Source: Endozoicomonas_A sp049275935 (GTDB lineage Bacteria > Pseudomonadota > Gammaproteobacteria > Pseudomonadales > Endozoicomonadaceae). Taken from it: DNA of 64,000 bases. Location of the stretch: assembly GCF_049275935.1 (NCBI RefSeq), contig NZ_CP184830.1, forward strand, positions 2,666,001 through 2,730,000. Reading direction: 5' to 3'. Of this stretch, positions 26,073-34,827 are shown piece by piece (position 1 is the stretch's first letter; each line of letters begins with the position of its first letter). Under the pieces are notes generated by a model, which saw only the letters and a program-made list of their open reading frames with translations, did no database searches and was not told the origin of the DNA. A program made the translations under genes and the position numbers.

Positions 26073-28637
26073 ATGAATTTTTATCGTTTAAATGGTCTGA
26101 CACTACAGCAGCTGCATGCATTAATCATGGAGTCATCCATTGGCTTTTCAGCAGAAGGTGACTCCGTTCAGTATCTTGGCTGGCAGGTACAGCTGCATGA
26201 TGGCATTACCTTACTGTCTGAACAAACCCTCAATACCGATGGCAGTAAACAGCTGTTTGAACGGCTGGTTAATCTTCACCCTGATCTTGTCAATCAATTA
26301 CCCGGTTCAAAAGTAGAAGCTATAAAAAGAGCTGCCAGCAATCTGGTGGAAAAATTTCATGATGGGGCAATAGAAAAGTCTCCAACCAAAGAGGTGCAAC
26401 GGGCTGTTATTAATGAGCGCATGAGATTGGATGCTTCGAAGACGGTAAAAAAGTTATTCGAAAAAAAAATTTTAAGCGCGGCTGAAAAACTCCGGATTAT
26501 GTTGGCTGCTGAAGAAAAGTTTGAATTGCCAGCGGAAATGGTCGCCCGGTACCTTGAGAGAATTCCTTTGTCCATCCGATTAGAAGAGGCAAAGAACCTG
26601 TTTCAACGCCTTCCTGATAAGCCTTCTCTGGCAAGGGAGGACAATGAAATCAATGAAAAGCTGACAGCACTAAACCCTGTAGAGGATGACAAACTGGTCA
26701 AGGACGGACTTCTGCAGATAAGGCAAATCCTTGAATCGGAAAATAACGAACTTTCCAGACAGTTGCTGAGTGAAGTTGACAATATTGAAAAAGAATTTCT
26801 TCCAAGAGTTGATGCGGATGGCTATTTACCAAGCATTTTTGTTGATGATGATTTCAAATTCTACACAAGAAGATTGTTGTATCTGTATGCAGCCTGCTCC
26901 GGTTTTTCAAAAGAGGCTGATATTACTGAGTTAACGTCGTACATTAGATCGGTTTTGTATACCGCTGATTCAAATAGCATCTGGCATATTGCTAAAGAGC
27001 TGGCCTATTTGTCGAAACAACCTGATTCCATTGATTATCACCACTATATTGATACTGTGGCAAATATCTTGAAAGCACCTGCTCCTGTTGCCTTACAGTT
27101 TGAAGAACTCAAACAACTCAGTGATATCAATGGGTTTGTTCTACTTGAAGGCAAACCGCTGGCCAGTTATCTGAGGGTACTCAGAACAAATATTGATAAA
27201 ACGACCCCGGACTATTCACAGGTATTGCTCCGTGCAGTTGACGATCTGGAAAGCAGATTGGCTGCTCTATCATTGCCTGAAGGCAAACCCGATATCAAAG
27301 CGAAAGTGCATCGACTTTTAATGATCATTGCCGCCTGCAAATCATCCAAAGAAATAATGGCTGCTTCAGTATTGGATCATTTTGTCAGGGCCATTATGAA
27401 ACATGGCAATAAAAAAAATATTCCCTATCTCATCGGTGGGTTGGCCCGTCTGGTTCAGAGTACCCCGAAAATACGGCAAATACTGGGTGAGCCCGGAATC
27501 AAAGGTGGCGATCATTTGCGCATGGCCCCGCTGCAATGGCTGGCATTTGTGCCCGATATCCTCTCAGAAGATGACATTGAGGAACTCTGTGAATCTTTGC
27601 AGGCTCCCAGCGCCAGCAGGAGCAGGCGACAGATGAAAGATGGCAAGGTTTTCCATCAGTGGCTGGTTACTCTGGAACGGCTATTGGCCAGCAATGATAT
27701 GAATAAGGCAATGGTAATACAGACCCTGAAAAAACTCACCCAAAGCCTGACGTATGAAAAACTGGGTTTGCTCTACATGATATTCAACATGGGAGACAGG
27801 TTTAATCAATTTCTGGACAGCATGGGCTTAAGCTGTCAGAAAGAAGGATTGCCATTGTTGATCGCCGAAAAAGGGGCTGACGCTTTAGTGGGAAAAAGTA
27901 AGGAGGTCTCACAATGGCTATGGAAACAACGACATTATCATCTCCTGCCTTTTTACATGGCAGCAATGGAAGAATATGGAAATAGAGAAGTTACAGATCT
28001 TATCCATCAGTTTATAGAGGCCAGTGCCAGCAATACTTTTACTGTGCGCAGGCAGTCACCGCTGAACAATCCACACTTGCAGGCCGTTTACCGGAAATAC
28101 CCCCAATTTAAAGCAGGTTGGGGCGCGAACTTCAGTGACTTCAGTGTGGAAACCCGAAACAAGCTGCTGTCCCCGGGAGAAACCCTGAGGCTGACGGAAG
28201 ACCCCTGGGATCTTTTTATCAGTGGTCTTGAAGTTCGCACTTGCCTGACACCGGACGGCGCTCAGGATTACAGCAGAGGACTAATGAGCTACGTGATGGA
28301 TGGACGCAATGCCATGATTGTCAGAAAGAGCGCCAAAGGAGATATCCTCAGCAGAAGCGTTATTCGTCTGGTGTTTGATCGGGATGATCGCCCTGCGTTA
28401 TTTCTTGAGAAGGCCTACCCCGATAAGAGTGATTTATTATTCATTGATGCCGCACGGGACATTGCCGACGAGATGGAGCTACCGCTTTATCACCGCGCGG
28501 ATCCTAAAAAAGGTGAAACAGGTGAAGAAGTGAAACTTCTGGAAGGAAGGGCACCTTTTGATTATTTTGACGCATTCATGGTATCGAAGGAGAGACAGGA
28601 AGTTACGATTACCAATGTACAATATGATGTAAGGTAG
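26073..28637 (+). CDS. Large effector-like protein, paralog C (854 aa)
   Basis: An intact 854-residue paralog of A and B, starting MNFYRLNGLTLQQLHALIME after GAGG. It lacks about 40 residues of the variable N-terminal region of A. The conserved C-terminal block is present: DPWDLFISGLEVRTCLTPDG, GLMSYVMDGRNAMIV, ILSRSVIRLVFD, FIDAARDIADEMELPLYH, and it ends VQYDVR. It is clearly more diverged from A and B than they are from each other. No ECF-type promoter lies directly upstream: a MITE-like element sits 24 bases before the start, and the nearest such promoter belongs to the remnant at 25533. It may therefore be silent or read through. Confidence 0.75.
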   Translation: MNFYRLNGLTLQQLHALIMESSIGFSAEGDSVQYLGWQVQLHDGITLLSEQTLNTDGSKQLFERLVNLHPDLVNQLPGSKVEAIKRAASNLVEKFHDGAIEKSPTKEVQRAVINERMRLDASKTVKKLFEKKILSAAEKLRIMLAAEEKFELPAEMVARYLERIPLSIRLEEAKNLFQRLPDKPSLAREDNEINEKLTALNPVEDDKLVKDGLLQIRQILESENNELSRQLLSEVDNIEKEFLPRVDADGYLPSIFVDDDFKFYTRRLLYLYAACSGFSKEADITELTSYIRSVLYTADSNSIWHIAKELAYLSKQPDSIDYHHYIDTVANILKAPAPVALQFEELKQLSDINGFVLLEGKPLASYLRVLRTNIDKTTPDYSQVLLRAVDDLESRLAALSLPEGKPDIKAKVHRLLMIIAACKSSKEIMAASVLDHFVRAIMKHGNKKNIPYLIGGLARLVQSTPKIRQILGEPGIKGGDHLRMAPLQWLAFVPDILSEDDIEELCESLQAPSASRSRRQMKDGKVFHQWLVTLERLLASNDMNKAMVIQTLKKLTQSLTYEKLGLLYMIFNMGDRFNQFLDSMGLSCQKEGLPLLIAEKGADALVGKSKEVSQWLWKQRHYHLLPFYMAAMEEYGNREVTDLIHQFIEASASNTFTVRRQSPLNNPHLQAVYRKYPQFKAGWGANFSDFSVETRNKLLSPGETLRLTEDPWDLFISGLEVRTCLTPDGAQDYSRGLMSYVMDGRNAMIVRKSAKGDILSRSVIRLVFDRDDRPALFLEKAYPDKSDLLFIDAARDIADEMELPLYHRADPKKGETGEEVKLLEGRAPFDYFDAFMVSKERQEVTITNVQYDVR

Positions 28638-28677
28638 CCATAACGGATGCCTGTCCAAAAATGGTTGCTTACAGTAC

Positions 28678-29340
28678 TTATGCAAAGTATGTCGACTTAT
28701 AAAAGTTATCGTTATTAATCAATTCGCATAATTCAGCCAGATGGGGACCATAAGCTGAACCTTTTGTTTTTTTGCACTCAAAATACCTTTGTATTGCAAG
28801 AGTTACATCTTCATCATGTTGGGAAGAAAATTTTTCAGCAATTTCAGAGCAATCATGATCATCACAAGTGAATAAATGATAAATTTCTTTTCTTATTTTG
28901 GCCAGGTTCTCATTTTCGAAAAACACTCCGCCCCATACGCCGATCATTATGTTAATTATCTGATGATAAACAGGGATTTCCCAACTAATCATATGGCTTT
29001 TAGAGGATAGAAACTCATCAACTTTTTGCTCAAAGTATACTGTTGATAAATTATTCCTTATTAGATTTGCTGCAGTCCCTGCTTCAACCGGAGTAAGTGT
29101 TTCCAGACTTTTATACCAGGTTTTATAGGCTTTTTTGGTAACCAGCGCCAAATCTTTAACTTTTGCTCTTTGAGAGATTTCGGGTGACTCATTCAATGCA
29201 CTTTGGATAGAGTCAAACAATTCGGGCATTTTTTGAGTTGAAAATCGGTAATATAATTTATTCAGCTCCTCATTAGCATACAAAGCATTGCACGATAATA
29301 TGGTCCATGCACATAACATTTGAGTCAGTGTTTTTAACAT
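28678..29340 (-). CDS. Secreted hypothetical protein
   Basis: A 220-residue protein with a signal peptide: basic start MLKTLTQM, hydrophobic LCAWTILSC and likely cleavage after NALYA (residue 22). The mature part is helical and charged, with a possible cysteine pair CDDHDC (about residues 159-164) and further cysteines near the end (FECKK, ELCELI). I do not recognise the family. AAGGAG lies 8 bases before the ATG. It points away from the giant array and lacks an ECF-type promoter. Periplasmic or secreted location is inferred from the signal peptide. Confidence 0.7.
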   Translation of the reverse strand: MLKTLTQMLCAWTILSCNALYANEELNKLYYRFSTQKMPELFDSIQSALNESPEISQRAKVKDLALVTKKAYKTWYKSLETLTPVEAGTAANLIRNNLSTVYFEQKVDEFLSSKSHMISWEIPVYHQIINIMIGVWGGVFFENENLAKIRKEIYHLFTCDDHDCSEIAEKFSSQHDEDVTLAIQRYFECKKTKGSAYGPHLAELCELINNDNFYKSTYFA

Positions 29341-29619
29341 TTTTGAATACTCCTTAAAGTTGATTGCCTTTAAGGATATGCATCATTTGCCAGTTTTCAA
29401 CCTAAGGCCAGATTCTCCTGAAAATTTTCTATTGATGCATTATTTTTCGTAAATGTAATCTTAACAATTTTCAAATAATGAGATGTGTCATGGCAAATCT
29501 GCAACACAGGTCGCGGCTAAACTAAACCGATAAATTTTGGAAAAAATTCTTTAATCTCTATCTGGGCTTTATTGAGCCCGAGGATATAAAAAGTCAGTAA
29601 ATTAGCCCTGATAATGGCT

Positions 29620-29647
29620 GAAACTAATTATTGGATAAACTGTCTAA
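29620..29647 (+). promoter_or_regulatory. ECF-type promoter, giant copy 1
   Basis: GAAACTA, 16 bases, TCTAA, 67 bases before the ATG at 29715. One -35 mismatch relative to the other copies. Confidence 0.5.
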
Positions 29648-29714
29648 ATCAATAATGGATTCGGTTTGACTCCAAAAGTTCAGAATTACAAGGACAGTAG
29701 TGAGGGCTAAAAAA

Positions 29715-32700
29715 ATGGATTTGTTCCCTATCAACGCAGGAAAAGTACGGGCGCCTTTTGAAGACTCAAGGTTATCTGAAAATATTGATAAGACAGGCAG
29801 CGCTTTTGCCAGAAAAGTGAGAATAAGTGGAGAGTTAATGCCCACAGATGTGGCTTCTGCAAAGTGGGTTGACGCAGACAATAATGATTTCTCGCACAAG
29901 ACCGGGCACAAACGGGCCGCTACTGATATTCTCCCGAAAATAATAGAGACAGAGCTGGAAACGCTGACCATTGAACCGGTAAAACGTCCGAAAATAGCTG
30001 CAACCGAAACAGCCCATTGGCCGGTCATTGATCAATCGTTGATTGAATCTACTCAGGTAGCGAAAACGGCCTTGCTTCAGCCTTATTGTCCTGAAGGCAT
30101 TGCGCCTCCTGCACAGGCAATTGCCCGCGAGGTTCATGGTGTCCAGCACAGTTGCCGGACGGCAATCTGGGCAGTAGCCCTGTTGCAACAGCGTAAACTG
30201 CACGGCGATCGCCTGGCGCGGGAATTTCCCGACCAAATGATACCTCTGCTAATCAAAACCTGCCTGTTTCACGACACGGGCCGTGAAGGCGATGGGTTCG
30301 ATACGTTGGAGTGGGAGCGGGCCAGTGCTGACAACCTGAGGGAACACCTGCGCAACTTCGGCGTGGATCAGTCCCTGGCCTGGCAGTGTGGTGAAGCCAT
30401 TTGCCACAAGGATAACCCTAAGGGCTGCGAGCATCTGCCCGAGGCGATACAGACCCTGCGCAGTCTGCTCCACGATGCAGATACGCTGGATGTTATGCGG
30501 GTCAGAGAAAGTTTTTACATGGATCGGCTGGAGTGTTTTTCTGACTGTCAGGATGATCAGCAGAGGCAAGAATGGCGCGAGCTGGCCGAAGAGGTCTGCC
30601 GGGTGATTGCCAGGCAGGGGGACCTCTGGTATCCGATCAAGTTGCAGGACAGTGACGCAAGCTGCGAACATTTCTTCAGCATCGGTGCCGCCAGCCAGTG
30701 TGAAAACACCAAAAAGCAGTGGGAGCACCACCCTTCGCCCTTCAGTTATGAGCTGTTTAGCATAGGTGAGCAGTCCGGTGTTGTCCGGGAGTTGATTAGG
30801 CCCTATACCGGACAGCTGACAGAACCTCTGGAATCATCCTTCTCCCTGTCAAAACTGACCCCGCAGAGTGTGGCCATGGAAGAATGCCAGAGCAGCACCT
30901 GGCCAGCAGGGCTTTACAGCGATCCTGTTAGCCAACAGGTTTATTCCATCAAACCGGCGAGCTGTGAGTTAAGTGCCCGCAACCAGCTACTGATGGCCAA
31001 CCTCGCCGGGCTGCTGGGCATCGCAGTACCTCAGAGTTTTGTCCATGAAGAGCAGGGTCATTTTTATGTGGCCAGCCCTGTCCCCAGACAATGGCAGGAT
31101 AAGCTCAAAGGCGGGGAAGCGACGCTGCGCTCTCTGTCTCAAGAGCAGTGGGCCAGATTATTGCTGGTCAATGTGATTGTCGGTAACGAAAAAATGGTCA
31201 ACAGTGCCTGGGAGGGCATTGAACTGACCCCGGAAGGGGAGCCAGTCATGTTCCACTGGGATTATGCCGGGATGGCAACTCGCTACCCGTGTCCTGAAAA
31301 ACCAGAGCCCGCCTCGAAAACAGATGATTTTTCCTCCATGCCCTTGCTGCTGAATAAACTGCGGAACCCTCAGGCACCCCCCATGAACACGTTGCTGATC
31401 GACAATCCCTGCGTTGATATTCTTGCACAATTAAAGGATGACTTACTGGGCCATACCCTGAAAGATATCCTGCGGCAGGTTGACTGGCAGGTCCTGGACC
31501 GGCAGATCGAACACAGCGGTTTTCTGCCCGGTGACCGCAGCTGGTTACGGCAGACTATTCATGATCGCATTGCCTGGCTGACCACCCGCTTTCCCAACAG
31601 CCTGGAGGCGGGTGAGCGGGTATCCATGGCGGAATACAAGGCGATAGAGGCGGCGGGTATCCGTGGCGGTTGGCTGCCGGTCAAAGGCCGCGATATCCGG
31701 GGCGGGCAGATCGGTATCAGCCAGTTACTGGATGCCAATGGCCAACCCATCACCCGGATGACCCTCAAGCTGTCCCGGGAAGCGGGCAATAAACTGGCTG
31801 ATAACCTGGCCCTGGAACGGGGATTGCACCGTCTGGCCAGCCGGGTTAAATATACCAACTCTGCCCTGAACAGACATTACCGCGACTGGCGCAGCGACCT
31901 GATCAGCCTGGCCAATGACTGTGAGGGCTTGGCGGAGCAGTTAACCGGAGATAAAACACGATGGCACGAAAGGAACCAGGATACAATTGATAATACCGTG
32001 AGGATTCTGCAGGACATTGCTAACAAGTGCCGGGCGTCGTTAGCCGCCGACCGGCCTTCCATTGCAAAACTGCCAACCATCGAAACTCCTCTGCCTTTCC
32101 CGGCCTTACCTGCAAGAGTCAGTTCAAGAACCGGCAAAAACGTTGAAGCAAAAGTGCAACTGGCGGAATTCAGCCACGGTTTTGCCAAACTGACAGGCAA
32201 GAGTGTCGGTTATTTGAGTCCGGAACAACTGGATGCTGCCTACCTCAGTGACCCACCGGTTCGGGCAGTAGAACTCGAATCGACCGTCTGTGGAGGCGGC
32301 AGTATTCTGTTTTCTCCCCCGAGCCTGCCTGAGGCCATGAGCTTTGAAAATCAGCTGACCCTCACCTTTAGGGGACACAGCAAAGCAGTGGTTGAAGCAA
32401 TGTTCAGGGAACTGGCAGAGCTGGGTATTGGTGGAGAGCGGCCGGATATCAACGACTTGGAAGAACAATGGCTGGACGCCCTGGCCGATTACCACGGCTG
32501 CCTTGGTGATATGAACCTTGATGTGGCAGTGGATATCAATACCCCGGTAAAAACCCGCAAAAAAGCCTTTCTTAAAGAATTACTGAACTTCAGTGATGAA
32601 GAATTGCTCAATTGGGAAAACCACTGTCGTATTCGTGCAGGGCGTCTGGTGTTCTACCGCCCAGGGTTGCCCCATGGCATTGAGACAAACCCTGCCGGGA

Positions 32701-34616
32701 AGTTCTGCTCCGTACACGATACAAACTTTCATGCGCAGCGGCAAAGGAACAGTGAAGAGGTTGTGGCCGGTAGCCTGGAGAATGATGCTACCCTGAGCTC
32801 CTTTGAACGACGTACCCAGATTGGGATGGAACCGCTTGGGCATGAAAGTGCCGTGGCTTCGGCACGCAGGATGAAATGCAACACCGAATACACATTTTCC
32901 CGAGTCATAGCGGTGCTGGTGGATAATTCCGGGTACCGCTGTGGTGGGGTTACGTGTTTGCTCCTGACTTCTGCAACACTCGGCCGTATGGATGCACAAA
33001 TTTATGCCGATCAAAGCCAATACCTGGCGGATTTCTCTGGTTTGGAGTCCTTCGCCCGTAACGAGAAAATTATCGCTCAGTCAACCGATGACTACAGACG
33101 TGTGATTCAGGACGATGAGACACAGGAAACCCGTTTTGCCAATCCTCTCTCCTTGTTTGACGAGTTGCACAAACTTGAGATTAGTTCTCCTGAAAGACAC
33201 CGGCAATTGCTGGGTACACTAAAGAAACGCTTTAGCCACTGGCCCGACGGGCGCCGACTGGAACAGATTTTTCCGCAATCCTGGTCAGCCTTTTATCATG
33301 AGATAACCCGTAAAGGCAGCCAGTTTGACGAAGGCATCAAAAGTCTCGTCAAGGCTTGCGGCGAAGAGCGCATACAGTCGTTGTTTGAGCAAAACCCACA
33401 ACTGTTGAAGGGCAGGCTGGATTCCCTGGATGGCTTTAATCTGAATGGGTGGATGTGTGCTCTTGAAGGGTTTGATTGCAGCGGCTGTTCAATGAATGGC
33501 ACAGTGTTGCAATCCTTTCTTTTTTGGGAATGTAAATTCAATACAGAGCTGTTAAACAGAGCCATTGTTAAAGGTTGCTTTTTCACCGAATGCTCTTTTG
33601 AGGGTAAGCGGTTTTCATCATCGATATTAGACAATGTCCGTTTTAACCCTGAATCTGGGAGGGATGACCTGGCGTGTGAAAGAACACGCCAGCTTTCCCG
33701 GATCTTATATCAGTCGTGTGTTAATCAGCACAATAAGTTTAATCTGGAACAATGGCTGAAGGTGATGCTTAAAAGTAGTTTTCTACAATCCTGTTCTGCA
33801 CCACTGGATGATTTAACCCAGGATATTCTGTCCCAACATATGGATGAAATTTCCAGAATCTATCCAAAGCAACTTTGTGAAATTATTTATGAACTTTTTT
33901 TCATTAATTTTCAAAATACTGCCAATGCGATAAATTTTGTCTGGAATAATCCTGGATTCTATGATCACAAAATCAAAGATCTCAAAGATTTTTATTTTGA
34001 TTTCAGAAGCATCTTCCTGAAAGAAGGAGATTCTAAGATAGGGTTATCAGGTGATCCATTTGGAAGATTTTTTACGTCCGATTATGGACCAGACAAAAGT
34101 TATTCCCGGGAAGCGCTTTTGGCGCTTATGTTAAATGTTATTAACCTTGTTCTGTTTCCTGAATCCAATGATAAATACATAGACTTTGACGTCAATGCCA
34201 ACAGTGCGGATGAGCATGACGGTTGCTTGAAGGCCATTCCTGAGGTAGGTAGCGAAGGTACACAAAGCAACACAGATGGCCTGCCTCTGGTTGAAATGCA
34301 ACGTTATAAAGCTCTTCTCTGTAAATCTCAGCTTAAAGAATACCGGAACCGTATTCATCGGTTCTGGAAAGAATGCTCAGAAAAGAGTCAATTAACAATA
34401 GCCAAACACTGTTTGCTTCATCAAAATGTTGTCGTTAGCCCCAAAACAACCAAGCAATTTAGAGATTTGTTGTCTCAAGACCACGACGAGCAATATTGGC
34501 AGGAAATCTATCGCGCTAACATGGATAAACATAAAAAAAATGAGGATGAATTGAATCGCTTGCTTTTGGAAAATTTTGGAGAGCAGGACCAAACCAACTG
34601 GTTAGGTACTTATTGA
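29715..34616 (+). CDS. Giant SidE-phosphodiesterase-like effector, copy 1 (1633 aa)
   Basis: First of seven tandem paralogs. I start at ATG 29715, not the in-frame GTG at 29700: in copy 6 that GTG is lost and out of frame while the ATG is kept. Residues 1-100 are variable, with a basic KRPKIAATE motif. Residues ~141-265 carry an HD-like signature: H141-GVQH145-SCR, H186-D187-TGREGDG, E199/E201, H231 and LLH253DADTLDVMRVR. Spacing resembles the phosphodiesterase domain of Legionella SidE/Dup proteins. Residues ~405-525 look like a HipA-type kinase fold (YSIKPA, VIVGNEKMVNS, HWDYAG) but lack the usual catalytic Asp. Residues ~1250-1310 resemble pentapeptide repeats (FDCSGCSMNGT). No signal peptide. 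It ends in Tyr like all complete copies. Confidence 0.75.
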   Translation: MDLFPINAGKVRAPFEDSRLSENIDKTGSAFARKVRISGELMPTDVASAKWVDADNNDFSHKTGHKRAATDILPKIIETELETLTIEPVKRPKIAATETAHWPVIDQSLIESTQVAKTALLQPYCPEGIAPPAQAIAREVHGVQHSCRTAIWAVALLQQRKLHGDRLAREFPDQMIPLLIKTCLFHDTGREGDGFDTLEWERASADNLREHLRNFGVDQSLAWQCGEAICHKDNPKGCEHLPEAIQTLRSLLHDADTLDVMRVRESFYMDRLECFSDCQDDQQRQEWRELAEEVCRVIARQGDLWYPIKLQDSDASCEHFFSIGAASQCENTKKQWEHHPSPFSYELFSIGEQSGVVRELIRPYTGQLTEPLESSFSLSKLTPQSVAMEECQSSTWPAGLYSDPVSQQVYSIKPASCELSARNQLLMANLAGLLGIAVPQSFVHEEQGHFYVASPVPRQWQDKLKGGEATLRSLSQEQWARLLLVNVIVGNEKMVNSAWEGIELTPEGEPVMFHWDYAGMATRYPCPEKPEPASKTDDFSSMPLLLNKLRNPQAPPMNTLLIDNPCVDILAQLKDDLLGHTLKDILRQVDWQVLDRQIEHSGFLPGDRSWLRQTIHDRIAWLTTRFPNSLEAGERVSMAEYKAIEAAGIRGGWLPVKGRDIRGGQIGISQLLDANGQPITRMTLKLSREAGNKLADNLALERGLHRLASRVKYTNSALNRHYRDWRSDLISLANDCEGLAEQLTGDKTRWHERNQDTIDNTVRILQDIANKCRASLAADRPSIAKLPTIETPLPFPALPARVSSRTGKNVEAKVQLAEFSHGFAKLTGKSVGYLSPEQLDAAYLSDPPVRAVELESTVCGGGSILFSPPSLPEAMSFENQLTLTFRGHSKAVVEAMFRELAELGIGGERPDINDLEEQWLDALADYHGCLGDMNLDVAVDINTPVKTRKKAFLKELLNFSDEELLNWENHCRIRAGRLVFYRPGLPHGIETNPAGKFCSVHDTNFHAQRQRNSEEVVAGSLENDATLSSFERRTQIGMEPLGHESAVASARRMKCNTEYTFSRVIAVLVDNSGYRCGGVTCLLLTSATLGRMDAQIYADQSQYLADFSGLESFARNEKIIAQSTDDYRRVIQDDETQETRFANPLSLFDELHKLEISSPERHRQLLGTLKKRFSHWPDGRRLEQIFPQSWSAFYHEITRKGSQFDEGIKSLVKACGEERIQSLFEQNPQLLKGRLDSLDGFNLNGWMCALEGFDCSGCSMNGTVLQSFLFWECKFNTELLNRAIVKGCFFTECSFEGKRFSSSILDNVRFNPESGRDDLACERTRQLSRILYQSCVNQHNKFNLEQWLKVMLKSSFLQSCSAPLDDLTQDILSQHMDEISRIYPKQLCEIIYELFFINFQNTANAINFVWNNPGFYDHKIKDLKDFYFDFRSIFLKEGDSKIGLSGDPFGRFFTSDYGPDKSYSREALLALMLNVINLVLFPESNDKYIDFDVNANSADEHDGCLKAIPEVGSEGTQSNTDGLPLVEMQRYKALLCKSQLKEYRNRIHRFWKECSEKSQLTIAKHCLLHQNVVVSPKTTKQFRDLLSQDHDEQYWQEIYRANMDKHKKNEDELNRLLLENFGEQDQTNWLGTY

Positions 34617-34731
34617 GCTTGAATTGCCTGCCTTCCTCAATGTGGCATTTTTAACAATAGGCAAGGTGATGTTGCGATTCGGCAGGTGTGGAGCCAATCT
34701 CACAGTTTTGCCCAGCCTTCACAGAATGGAT

Positions 34732-34760
34732 GGAACTAACTGACTGGATAAACTGTCTAA
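34732..34760 (+). promoter_or_regulatory. ECF-type promoter, giant copy 2
   Basis: GGAACTA, 17 bases, TCTAA, 67 bases before the ATG at 34828. Confidence 0.55.
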
Positions 34761-34827
34761 ATCAATAATGGATTCGGTTTGACTCCAAAAGTTCAGAATT
34801 ACAAGGACAGTAGTGAGGGCTAAAAAA

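Noticed and set aside
29700..29714. GTG at 29700 as start of giant copy 1
   Set aside because: The GTG reads in frame in several copies and has AAGGA upstream, but in copy 6 it is GCG and out of frame while the ATG is preserved.
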